Assembly (NCBI GenBank): GCA_030765065.1
Contig: CM060985.1
Location: forward strand, 8,804,001 to 8,868,000
Length of the DNA: 64,000 nt
Direction of reading: 5' to 3'
Origin: Deroplatys truncata
Lineage: Eukaryota > Arthropoda > Insecta > Mantodea > Mantidae
Under the pieces are notes generated by a model. The model saw only the letters and a program-made list of their open reading frames with translations, was not told the origin of the DNA and ran no database searches. How positions within the stretch are numbered: the first letter of the stretch is position 1; each line of letters begins with the position of its first letter. The position numbers were made by a program, and so were the translations under genes. Positions 40,890 through 51,500 of the stretch are shown here, in pieces.

Positions 40890-41645
40890 TATTTTGTTTA
40901 GCTGAATACAAGATACGAGTGGAATTGGCGTTCAGCCCAGACTCATTTGCTTCTCCCACTCACACAGATTATACAGAGAAATGAAAGTAGTATGTAGCAG
41001 GGAACAGTATGTTAATATATGTGATAAAACAGCAAGAGCAGGATTTGCATGGGCTAGGACAGGGGTGGTGACTTTGAAAGGTTTGAAAAAAGAGATTGAT
41101 TTGGAGAAATGCCCACTGTGCCGCCTGAAAGTCAAAGAATGGCATATAGTTTTAGAGTGCGAAGAAACGAAGTTGCTTAGAAAAAGGATAGGGAAGAGAG
41201 AATGGTTAAATTTACCAATACAAATTCAAGCTAAAAAGTTAGTAAATGTAAAATCTAGGAAAAATATAATAGAAGTAGGGAACTTTTTGGGCAGAGTAAG
41301 AGCAAAATGAATGAGGAAAATTAGCAAGGAAGAGGCAAATGAGTATTAAATTACAGTAGTTTTTATTTGATATGTCGCAAGTAGGACCCAACAACTCGAC
41401 AACCTCAAGGTTTGAGTTTGTTGGGGCCCAAGGAAAGCAACTCAAGGTAGAGTTAGAGTTAGTATTGGAGATTGAATAAATTGATAATTGTACTTTTAGA
41501 TTAGGAGGAATGCTGGCTACCAGTAGTTAAGAGGTTAGTTTTTTTATATTCTATTTTATTGTTATTTTTAATAACTGGGTTAAGAATAAATTTATAAAGT
41601 TGTTGTAAATTTGTGCAATTAACTGGGTTAACAATAAAATTACTT
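40890..41645 (+). mobile_element. LINE C-terminal fragment with CxxC...H...C motif
   Basis: A 109-codon frame (40981-41310) reads SREQYVNICDKTARAGFAW, then CPLCRLKVKEWHIVLECEET and further basic residues. The C-x2-C-x8-H-x4-C arrangement follows the RT of several LINE clades. It ends AATTACTTACTTA, the same tail as the LINE at 4376-5015. Confidence 0.65.
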
Positions 41646-41647
41646 AC

Positions 41648-42120
41648 TTACCTTTTATGAGCATGGATATATGCACAATATGCATTTCTAAGGACTTGTG
41701 CGCTTGTTACCCTTTTCAATGTATTTAATATGTAGCATCCTACACTGAGTTTCCTGGTTAGCATATTTATATGATCCCCCCATTTTAGGTCTTCTGTTAT
41801 AATTATTCCCAAAAATTTGGTTTCTTCTTGATATCTTATAATTTTGCTTTCTAGCTTTATTTGCGACTTTACCATATTTCTATGATGGCTTGCATGAAAG
41901 TTCATAGCAACGGTTTTTTGTGTGTTTATTAGCAGCCTATTTACCTTAAAGCATGATATCAATTTTAATATATTAGCATTTGCTTTCTCCTGTAGATCTG
42001 AATCATTATTTGCCTTTATGAGTAGATTTGTATCGTCAGCAAATAACACCACTTCAGACTCCTGAACACACAATGGCAGATCATTTACATAAAGTAGGAA
42101 AAGAAGTGGCCCCATGACAT
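41648..42120 (-). mobile_element. LINE reverse transcriptase fragment
   Basis: The minus frame reads GPLLFLLYVNDLPLCVQESE, VVLFADDTNLLIKANN (catalytic ADD), MNFHASHHRNM and FLGIIITEDLKWGDHI. These are RT palm and thumb of a jockey/CR1-like LINE. It joins repeat A at about 42120. Confidence 0.88.
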
Positions 42121-42880
42121 CATAAGAAACATCTGAATGTTGATAAGACTTCAAGACAATGACCAAATATTGTACAATTTGAACCATTAATAATTGATAC
42201 CTCAGAAATGGCTTATGCCACAAAAAAATTTATTTAAAATAAATTGTATGTTTTAAAGAGATCTACATTTTTTGTGTAGTATGTTTTCACCTATTGCTTA
42301 ACATTTACCAATTATACAAGATTATACAAAATTCCTTACAAATGAAGAGGACTTCATAGGTGATGCCCAGAAAATTCAAGACATACATTTTATTTGTCAT
42401 GTAAATACCTTTAATACGTAGTGTTTTAATCAAAATTGTTAAGAGCCATTTTTAAGAAAATAAAAAGTTTCAAAAAAATCTTCCATGTAAAGGGTAGTTT
42501 GAGGTGGAAGAGATTTTATTGAAAATATTCATGTCACATTTTGAAACGTACTGAAGTTTGGTATTTATCTAACTCTTTGGTTTTCAGTTATGCTGTTTCT
42601 CTCTTCTAAAAATGCTTCTTCTTTTATTCAGTGGATCTCAAAACATGTATTTCTGGTGAAATCTGGATATAAAATTATTTTGTGGAATGCAATACCTACT
42701 GGGTACATGGTAGAGAGAGAGATACAATCTTCCAAACAAAGTGTAGTTTGGGTGAGAGATTTTCTTGAAAATCTTGTTGCATCTTTGGAAGATGCTGAAC
42801 TCAAATAACAAGTTTGGTATCTATCAAACTTTTCATCTTTGAGCTATGCTGTTCACAGACACACACAAAAAAATCGGCAT
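42121..42880 (+). repeat. repeat A copy
   Basis: AGAGATCTACATTTTTTGTG, AATGAAGAGGACTTCATAGG, CTCAAAACATGTATTTCTGG and GGTAGAGAGAGAGATAC follow family order. A partial duplicate of the central block follows at 42730-42870. Confidence 0.75.
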
Positions 42881-42949
42881 TTCCGTCTTGATGCTAAATA
42901 AACAAAGATGTGATGTGTTGCATTCAAATGATTTTCTCTACCAGCTCTT

Positions 42950-43863
42950 CTATAAATTACTGAAAAAAATCTGATGTGTTACACTCACATGACTTTCTCT
43001 ACTCTTGTACAAACTATGTTTACAAACGCTTATTCTCCATCTAGTTCATGTTAATCGAGATAAACATTTGCAGACTCTATCTTATTGCTAATTTTCTTGT
43101 AGATGTAAGGGGAAAATATATTTACAAGGGCAATATAGAAAAACAGTAGCCTTTAAGCACATACATATCTCTTAATAGCTGGTTGCTAGGTGCAGCACCA
43201 TTCTCTTTGCCACAGATTAATACTCTTTGCATATACAAGACAAAAAAATGAATAACGAATTCCCATTTGAGAAAATAAGTATTGAAAAATTTAAGGGAAT
43301 AACAAGCAATATCTCAAAAATGGTTCACTCAACAACAAAATGGTATAAATTGTGTATTTTAACGCGATCTACACTTTTTGTGTAGTAAAATTTTGTCTAT
43401 CTCTTATGGTTTACCAGTTATGCAAAAGTCGTTCACAATAAAGAATACTTTTGGAGACATTCCCAGGAAATTCAAGATATACATTTTATTTGCCATAAAA
43501 ATATCTTAAACATATGATATTTTAATCAAAATCGTTAGAGCCATTTTTGAGAAAATTAAAATTTTCGAAAAATGTTCCATGTAAAGGGTAGTCTGGGGTG
43601 GGGGGATTTTCTTGAAAACCTTCATGTCACATCCTTGGAAGATACTGAACCTAAATACCAAGTTTGGTGTTTATCCGACTGTTCGTTTCTGAGTTATGCT
43701 GTTCACAGACACACACACACACACACACACGGACATGTTTCCAAAAATGCTTTTTTTGGATTCAGGGGGTCTCAAAACATGTATTTCCGGTGAAATCTCG
43801 GTATCGAATTTTTGGGTGGAATACAATACTTCCCCTACTTACTATACGTAGTAGAGAAAGTAA
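42950..43863 (+). repeat. repeat A, best full copy
   Basis: It runs from GTGTTACACTCACATGACT to GTAGTAGAGAAAGTAA, about 910 bp, nearly identical in its right half to 745-1638. The internal microsatellite is (AC)n at 43709-43730. Confidence 0.85.
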
Positions 43864-43989
43864 AAAGCTTAGCTATTCTTGTTTAATAAGATAAACTTTA
43901 TTACACATTTGTTTGTAAGTAAAAGGAAGATGCAGTGATAGATTTTTAAAAACCAGGTTGTAAGTGATGGCTTTGAAGTTCATGCTCTT

Positions 43990-44660
43990 TACAAGACGGC
44001 AACAAAATGAATACTTGAAAAAGTATAAGTATTTTAAAACCCAACCCAATAACGACGAATACAGAACAAAAGATTTTATTTGACATGAATTATGTTCTTT
44101 AACGACATCTACATTTTTTTGTAGTATGTGTTTATCTATCTCTTATGGTCTAAAAATTACACAATATTCATTCAGAATGAAGAGGAGTTCAAAGGCCATA
44201 TTATTTTATTTGTCATGCACATATCTTAAACATGTGGTATTTTGACCAAAAACGTTAACAGAAATTTTGGATAAAACCAGAACCAGAAGTAACAAAAAAT
44301 CTTGTTTGTGTCGCATCCTTAGAAGATACTGAACTTATACAAAAACTTTGGTATTTATTGGGCATTTTGTTTTTGGGTTATGCTCTTTACACTCAAACAG
44401 ACCTTTTGCTATCTCTACCACATACATAGTAGGTAGAGAAGTTATTGTATTACACCCAAAAATTGGATGCTGAGATTTCATCAGAAATACATGTTTTGAG
44501 GCCCCCTGAATAAAAAAAAGCATTTTAAGAAAACAGTGCATGTGTGTGTGTGCGTGCGTGCGTGCGCGCACGCCCCTTTTTTGTTTGTTCATTTGGTTCC
44601 ACTGTGAGCAACGCTCAGGAGCATTGAACACGTCATACAATTATGAAATATGCAGCATAA
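43990..44660. repeat. repeat A pieces in opposite orientations
   Basis: 43990-44400 is a plus-orientation, diverged piece. 44410-44600 is minus-orientation with a GTGTGTGCGTGCG microsatellite. The two meet near the ends marked by CTCTACCACATACATAGTAGG. Confidence 0.6.
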
Positions 44661-44755
44661 CTAATAAACATACCCAGCACCAAGAACTTCTTAAATAATA
44701 ACATACCCAGCACCAAGAACTTGTTTAACTTGTAAACATACCCAACACCAAGAAC
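44655..44755. repeat. short tandem repeat, about three units
   Basis: AACATACCCAGCACCAAGAAC recurs three times (about 44668, 44699 and 44737) with spacer of variable length. Confidence 0.8.
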
Positions 44756-44899
44756 ATTTCTCCCTCTCCACACCATGCATTATTTAAGAACTGAAAATTT
44801 GCAAACCCTCAACATTCTTTCCCCCCCCCCAAGAGTAAACATTTCAACATGCATTACAGTAGAACAATAACAAATAAGTGTAGGTCACTATCATATGCC

Positions 44900-45640
44900 A
44901 TCTGCCCTATGTATTGAATATTCATATGTTGCACGACATATTAAAAAATTCCTCCATAGTATATGGGGAGTGAGTATATAAGAAGAACTTTAGCTCTTTC
45001 TTAAAGACGTTATGTTGATTAGGCATGCCTAATAGTTTTAAGTAGCATGGAAGGTTATTATAAATTGTTATTGCAGAATAGTAACATCCTTTTTGGAACA
45101 GTTTTAAGCTATTTGCTGTCTATGCATATCTCTTGCATGCCTTGTATTGTAGTCAAGGTTCATTGTGAAGTTATCATAATTATGTGTATGGTAGCTCAAG
45201 AGAGAATACATGTATTCACCAGTGAGAGTAAGAATTTGTTGGGTTTTGAACAAGGGTTTACAGGAATGATGGGACCCAACACCACAGATAATACGCATGG
45301 CCTTTTTTTGTAATATAAATATTTTCTTGCTATGTGTCGAATTACCCCAGAACATTATTCCATATCACAACAGGGAGTGAAAGTAGGCAAAATATGCTGT
45401 TCTTAAGGAATTTTGGTAAGCCGAGCTTAGTTTTGGCAGCATGATTTTTATTTGTTTTCTCCAGTTGAGCTCTCCATCTATTTGAAGCCCAAGAAATTTT
45501 GTATCAGATACCTTATTTGTGGTGTAATTGTTAATTCACTCGTTTATGCTTCGTTTGAAATTAAATAAAATTGGTTTTATCATTGTTTAATGAAAGCTTA
45601 TTAGCTTCAAATCAAAAGTTGAGTTGTTCGAACACTTTAT
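44900..45640 (-). mobile_element. LINE ORF2 C-terminal fragment
   Basis: The minus text reads MFWGNSTHSKKIFILQKKAM, RIICGVGSHHSCKPLFK and LDYNTRHARDMHR. These are the LQKKAxRII and YNTR motifs of jockey/CR1-like LINEs. Upstream (to 45640) is degenerate RT thumb. Confidence 0.75.
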
Positions 45641-45679
45641 TGGCAGAAGTTATTAATTGCTGATGTGACTTGTCAGATA

Positions 45680-46435
45680 TAAGTACATATGCGCGAACAG
45701 CATAACTCAAAAATGAGAAGTCAGATAAATACCAAACTTGTATTTAAGTACAGTATCTTCTAAAGATGCAACATGAAAATTTTCAAGAAAATCCTGCCAA
45801 TCCCAACTACCCTTTATATGGAACATTTTTCAAAATGTTTGATTTTCAAAAAAATGGTTCTAATGATTTTGATTAAAATATCATATATTTATGTGATGAA
45901 TAAAATGTATATCTTGAATTTTCTGGGAATAGCTTCTGAAGTCCTCTTCATTAGGAAGGAATTTTGTATACTCTTGTATAACTGGTAAATGTTAAGCGTG
46001 ATAGATGAAAACATACTACACAAAAAATGTAGATATTTTTAAAACACACAATTTATTTCAAATAACTTTTTTGTGGCAGAAACCATTTCTGAGATATCTG
46101 TTATTAATGGCTCCAATTGTTCATTATTTGGTCATTCTTTTAAAGTCTTATCAACTTTCAGTTGTTTCTCATAATTACATAGAAAGAGAGTGGAATTTTA
46201 AGGCCAGCGTATGTCTAGTTCTTAAACATTTGACTATTACTGTTTTCTTTATATCTATAACAAATGGTGTAATGTAGCTATTCCTGCAAATGTTAAAAAA
46301 ACAAAACAAAATGTCAAAAAGGATTAAAATGAAGTAAATATAAAAATAAGCTTTAGTAAGAATAATCTGTTTATTCACTAATAAGTGATAGAGGATAGAG
46401 AAAGTCATGTGAATGTATCACATCTGGCTTTTAAA
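45680..46435 (-). repeat. repeat A copy
   Basis: It runs from AACAGCATAACTCAAAAATG to GAGAAAGTCATGTGAATGTA in reverse family order. An uninterrupted stretch at 46190-46410 shows what the 17.1-18.1 kb copy looked like before its PLE insertion. Confidence 0.8.
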
Positions 46436-46439
46436 AAAA

Positions 46440-46560
46440 ACTTCTTCTTTTTTTTTTTAACCAGAGGGCCTCAAAATATGTATTTCTCATGAAACCTCAA
46501 TAACACATTTTTGGGTGGAATGCAACTCTACTGATAAGGTACTTGGCACAAAAAGTAAAA
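46440..46560 (+). repeat. repeat A right-end fragment
   Basis: CCTCAAAATATGTATTTCTC and TTTTTGGGTGGAATGCAAC match the right end of the family. Confidence 0.65.
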
Positions 46561-46564
46561 ATAA

Positions 46565-47180
46565 AATAATGAACAAATAGAAATGTAATTACAAAATATC
46601 CAAGAATGATTACTTGACGTACATTTAAAAGTTCAACATTAGAGATGGATGACTGCATTGTTAAGACAACTTTTTATACGTTCAACTGCCATGTGTTTAA
46701 ATATCAACTGCAGATCTTTCCAAAAATGTGTTATCAGTTGCAAATTATCTTGTTGTAGAACTTTGACCTCTCATTATTATCTCTGTACACATGGCCTCAG
46801 TAAACATTACGGTGACAGCTTCACAATTTATGTCTCAGTCAGGGACAAGGTATCTGCACAATGAGAAGACATGGCTACAGAAAGGGACAACTTGGTCATG
46901 TAAGTTTTCTAACAAGCTTGGTCTACTAATACATAGACACAGTTTCTTTTGATTGGGCTCATCACCAAACATTTTCTTCATTACTGGTTCCATATTAAGC
47001 TTCAAACAATGTCTGGTTTTGCAAGGAAACATGTAGCACTTGCATTAACAGAATTAAAATTATTTTGCAAAAGATTAGTAAAGGAATTGATATTGAAATT
47101 CAGGAAACGTTTGGTAGTTCTAAAAACAAAAAGTCATGAACATTTACAGAGATTTAAAGTTATAGGGGAAGGGAAGATTA
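46565..47180. other. intergenic, nothing recognised
   Basis: Short open frames only, none recognised. Confidence 0.35.
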
Positions 47181-47184
47181 TGTA

Positions 47185-48266
47185 GAAAAATCTGATGTGT
47201 TACATTCACATGACTTTCTCTTCTCTTCTACAAATTATTCTTACAAAATCTCATTCTTCTATCTACTTCTTGTTAATAGAGATAAACATTCAATACTCTC
47301 TTACACATTTTGTTTTTGGTATAAGAAGAATACAGTAGCTTAAAGCAATAGTCACATTTTTATGTAATGGCTTTGGAATTTCATGCTCTTTGTCTATGAG
47401 AAAAAAAATAAAACCCAATAGAAGCTTCCCAGGTGAGAAAAGTGGAAGTATTTGAAAATGCAAATCAATAAGGAATACCTTGGAAATGGTTAACTCCACA
47501 AAAAAAATTTGACAAATTGTGTACTTTAACGAAATCTGTATTTTTTATGCAGTAAGATTTTGTTATCTCTTACGTCTACAAATTATACAGAAGTAATTCA
47601 GAATGACTCCTGCACCATGGTGCAGTGGGCTGGAGTATGGTGCTTTGGTTCCTGGCCACGGAATGAGCTTGGTTCAATCCCACCTGTGGGGGTGTGATTT
47701 CAAGTTCCAGATATAGAACTGGTGTTCACTCAGTATCTTGAGAAAAGTTAGGAGCTGCAATGGGCAGTGGTCCTGGCCTTGTAAACCAACTTTCCGGCTG
47801 GGGGATGCATGATGCTGACCATATTACCTGCGTGTATTGTTTGGATGATCACCCACCTTTCTGTGGGAGTCAGGTTGGCAGGATTTGTAATTCAGAATGA
47901 AGGTGACTTTACAGGCTATTTCCAGAAAATGCAAGATTTACATATTTAAATGTAAATATTGTAAACATATGGTATTGTAATAAAAATCAAAACCGTTTTG
48001 AAAAAATAAAAATTAACATTTTACCATGAAAGGGTAGCTTGGAGTGGGGGAATTTACTTGAAAATTGCATCACATATTTGGAAGAAATGCCAACTTTGGT
48101 ATTTGTTTGAACATTTTGTTTTTGAGTTATGCTGTTCACAGACATGGACATTTCTCTTTTTAATCAGGGGGCCTCAAAACATATTTTTGGTGAAGTTCTG
48201 GTATCAAATTTTTTGGTTGGAGTACAATACTTCCTCTACTTACTGTTATAAGAAGTAGAGAAAGCA
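47185..48266 (+). repeat. repeat A copy split by a SINE
   Basis: It runs from GTGTTACATTCACATGACT to AGTAGAGAAAGCAATAA with the usual blocks. It is interrupted by the 280 bp SINE at 47607-47886. The ZnT N-terminal exon candidate begins about 90 bp after it. Confidence 0.8.
47607..47886 (+). mobile_element. tRNA-derived SINE, family IV
   Basis: The head is CAGTGGGCTGGAGTATGGTG (A-box-like) and GCTTGGTTCAATCCC (B-box-like). The body includes GTAAACCAACTTTCCGGC. It is flanked by a perfect 14 bp duplication, GTAATTCAGAATGA (47593-47606 and 47887-47900). Only one copy is seen here. Confidence 0.88.
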
Positions 48267-48352
48267 ATAAATGAAGTGATGTTACTGAAACTATTATTTC
48301 ACATCATTGTTACCAAAAACAAATTAATCACAAGACAAATGCTGCTGTACAG

Positions 48353-48558
48353 TTTCAGACAGAGCCCTCTACAATACGGCAGTGTACCACGTGCCACACG
48401 TTCCTTGTCAGATCCAGAGGATGGTCGTTCAACACTACGACACATCATCTACTGTGTACATGGGAAACCTAATGGCTGTTGTGTGGTCACGGAATGTGAA
48501 GTCTACACGTCTGCACAGGATTCAGAATCTCCGCCACAAGATGTCTCATCAATAAATG
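48353..48558 (+). CDS. probable N-terminal coding exon of the ZnT gene
   Basis: An open frame reads SPLQYGSVPRATRSL, then HIIYCVHGKPNGCCVV and ends DVSSIN at AATG|GTATAG. It leaves one base (G), exactly the phase needed by the next exon, which begins TT; together they give Val before GEHCHR. Codon use is more coding-like than the surrounding repeat DNA, and a Cys-rich leader just before the HCH motif fits cytosolic N-termini of ZnT2/8-like proteins. The 5' border is uncertain: acceptors at 48350-48352 or 48356-48358 are possible, or an in-frame ATG at 48339 could start translation. It lies just after a copy of repeat A. Confidence 0.55.
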
Positions 48559-51500
48559 GTATAGTGCACACTTACCTATGGCAGATAGAGGACGTATCAT
48601 TATTAAAAGGATTGCACATTTCACTGTAAATACCTGTTTTGAAGTCCCATGAAGCCAAAGAAAAGTGTACATTTTTAAAATACCAAATGTAACATCTAAT
48701 CATAGAGAATATATTGTGTTACAAGTGCAGTGCTTGGTGAGCTACTACATGGCCGATGCTACTCAGACTCCTGCCAAAACAGTTAAAATATCCTTGCAAC
48801 CACCTCACATTCTCATAGTTACAATTACAATGATAGTAAGCACATGCTATGTGATAGCACACTCTTGTAAGGAAGTTAGAAGATGATTTAAAACAAAATT
48901 TTCTGGTTTACCCATTCCCACACAGATAAACGATGCAAAGTCTTGTGAATAAATTTCAGGAAGTTGAGTGTATTCTCTGTAGAAAGCGAAGAGTAAATAA
49001 GCAAGTTCTTACTGAAAACAAGCTGGATGAATGTTTAGAACACTCTGCTTGAAAATCTCTATGGGTGCTTGAACACAAAACAGAAGTTTCTATGAGCTCA
49101 ACATGGCAAGCAAGGTACTTAACTATGATAGACCAGAGCTTATCTGTGCGTCTATCCTTCATCATGATCATGGTCCCCTTCACTGGGCTGCAACAAAATG
49201 TATAGTGTGTGGATTTGAACCACTAGTGACCTCTAGTAACCAGGGCATGAACATTCAGTAATGGATGATGTGAATAGCAAATTCAACTCCCTGACGTAAA
49301 TTATCTTATTCATGTTCTATGACTGTAGGATATATGTTTCCCATTTTTTGTCAGTTTTTGTTTATAGTTAATGTTATAAAGTGTAAAATATGGACTAGAA
49401 ATCTGTGTATAGTCTATGATGGGGTGTTCTTTGCTTTAATATTTATTTATTGTGATACCAGGAAGAGTTTCACAAGTAATACTACCAGATCTTCATGAAT
49501 TCTTATAGAATGGAATTCAGTTTTATTTTACATGGAATTTTTGCACATTTACTGCACTGAACATTTTACACATTGTAAATTTCATGTCATCACAAAATTA
49601 TTATGCTTTGCTGGACGAGGGAAAGTTTTAGGGGTTTCAGTTTCTGGAACTTGGCAAGAATGCAATGAAGTAGGGTTAAAACTAGTGAATATGAAGATTG
49701 CTCAGTCAACAAATTAAACATTTTGGTAAACAGTGTGTAATCACCAAGAAAAAGAATCTGTTTACTATACCTACACTAGTAATGAAATTGATTACAAATA
49801 CAGCAAAACTTTTTTGCATACAAATTATTAAAAATGTTGATACAAGTATTGAATACATATACTATTCTTATAGATAGATCTGACTGTCTTATGCTTTGCT
49901 CTCCTTCATTTTCTCAGTTGTTAAATCTATGTGTATTGCCTGGGATATGTCCACAGTTTCTGTCTTAATTTTACTCACTGCAGTGAGTAATAACTCTTTT
50001 CTGCTCTATGACATTCTCAAGCAAAAGTCAGATCCTTCTGGTAATCATATTCTTTTATGCTCCAAAATGTTCATATTATAATGTGCAGGTTTTGTAAATC
50101 CTAGTTTTTTGGTCATTTACAGATTGAAATTAAAAACTGTCCTATAGCCCATGTCTGTTGGGAAGAACATGCTTTTCAATAACGAAAGAAATATAAAAAT
50201 AAAGCAGTTATGTAATATCTGATATTTCATACACCCACAGATTTTCTCTTTTTATATTATTAAAGATTTTTGGGTAATGAAAGTTAAAGTTGGAAAACTG
50301 GCAAGGCATGCAATGAACATGCGAAATATGTTTTATACAGGATAAAAGTGTGTGCAGCTGAATTTTATGTTTTAATTGTAATGAAAGTTATGGTGTTCTG
50401 CAGTTGGCGAACACTGTCACCGCACGCAGTACAACAAAGTGGATCAGAAGGCGAGAAGAAAGCTGGTGATTGCCAGTGTCCTGTGCGTCATCTTCATGAT
50501 AGGTGAAGTTATAGGTGAGTTGTGTGACTATCTCAGTGCACACATTTCTGTAACATTCGACATTTACAAGCAAATGTACAACACGTTGTAGGTGGGGTGC
50601 TGTCAAACAGTCTCGCCATAGCAACAGATGCTGCTCATCTTCTCACAGACTTTGCCAGCTTTATGATCTCGTTATTCTCGCTATGGATGGCCAGCAGACC
50701 TGCAACTAGGAAGTTAAGCTTTGGATGGCATCGAGCAGAAGTGATTGGTGCTTTAACGTCAGTGTTGATGATTTGGCTAGTCACTGGCATCCTGGTGTAC
50801 ATGGCTGTCCTCCGAGTTGTGCACAGAGACTTTGAGATTGACTCCGAAATAATGCTCATTACTTCAGCTGTTGGCATCCTTGTAAATCTCATGTGAGTTT
50901 CTTACTACATTCTTCTGGAAAAGGAGGTGCATCAACTCAAATGCTAGGCAGTAAATGACATTAATGTGTTACTAGGAAGAGTAGTGCGAGTCAAGTTTTA
51001 AGACACTTATAGTTCCACTTAATATGTGTTTTGAAGATGCTCATTTTCATCTTCAGCGGTTCATCGACTGGTGTTTGAAGAGGAAGTTCCTGTCATAGTT
51101 GTGTCTGTGCTGTCATTTGGTTTTATGGAAGGTAATCTTAAGACGTTATCTGCATATATTAAGTGTGCATGTTTCTTAATCTCCCAAGTTGCAAGTTCCG
51201 ATCCTGTTTTCACGTCATTGATGTGGTAAGGTGTCCAGAAGTATGGGATACTGCAGATTTTTTAATTTGTTTACATTTTAGGGTAAATCTTCACAACCCA
51301 GACAGAAAAAGAAGGTTAATTACTGTTTTTAGATTTGAAAATCACGTGACACAAAAACTGAATAGAATTTGGTATATTCAGGAAATCCACCCATACACAC
51401 AGCTACATCAAGAAAACGTCTAACATATTACAGTCATATGTCTTTATCTACCCTCTATCGTTTATTAGTGGGTAGGTATACAAATTATTCTTAAGAAAGT

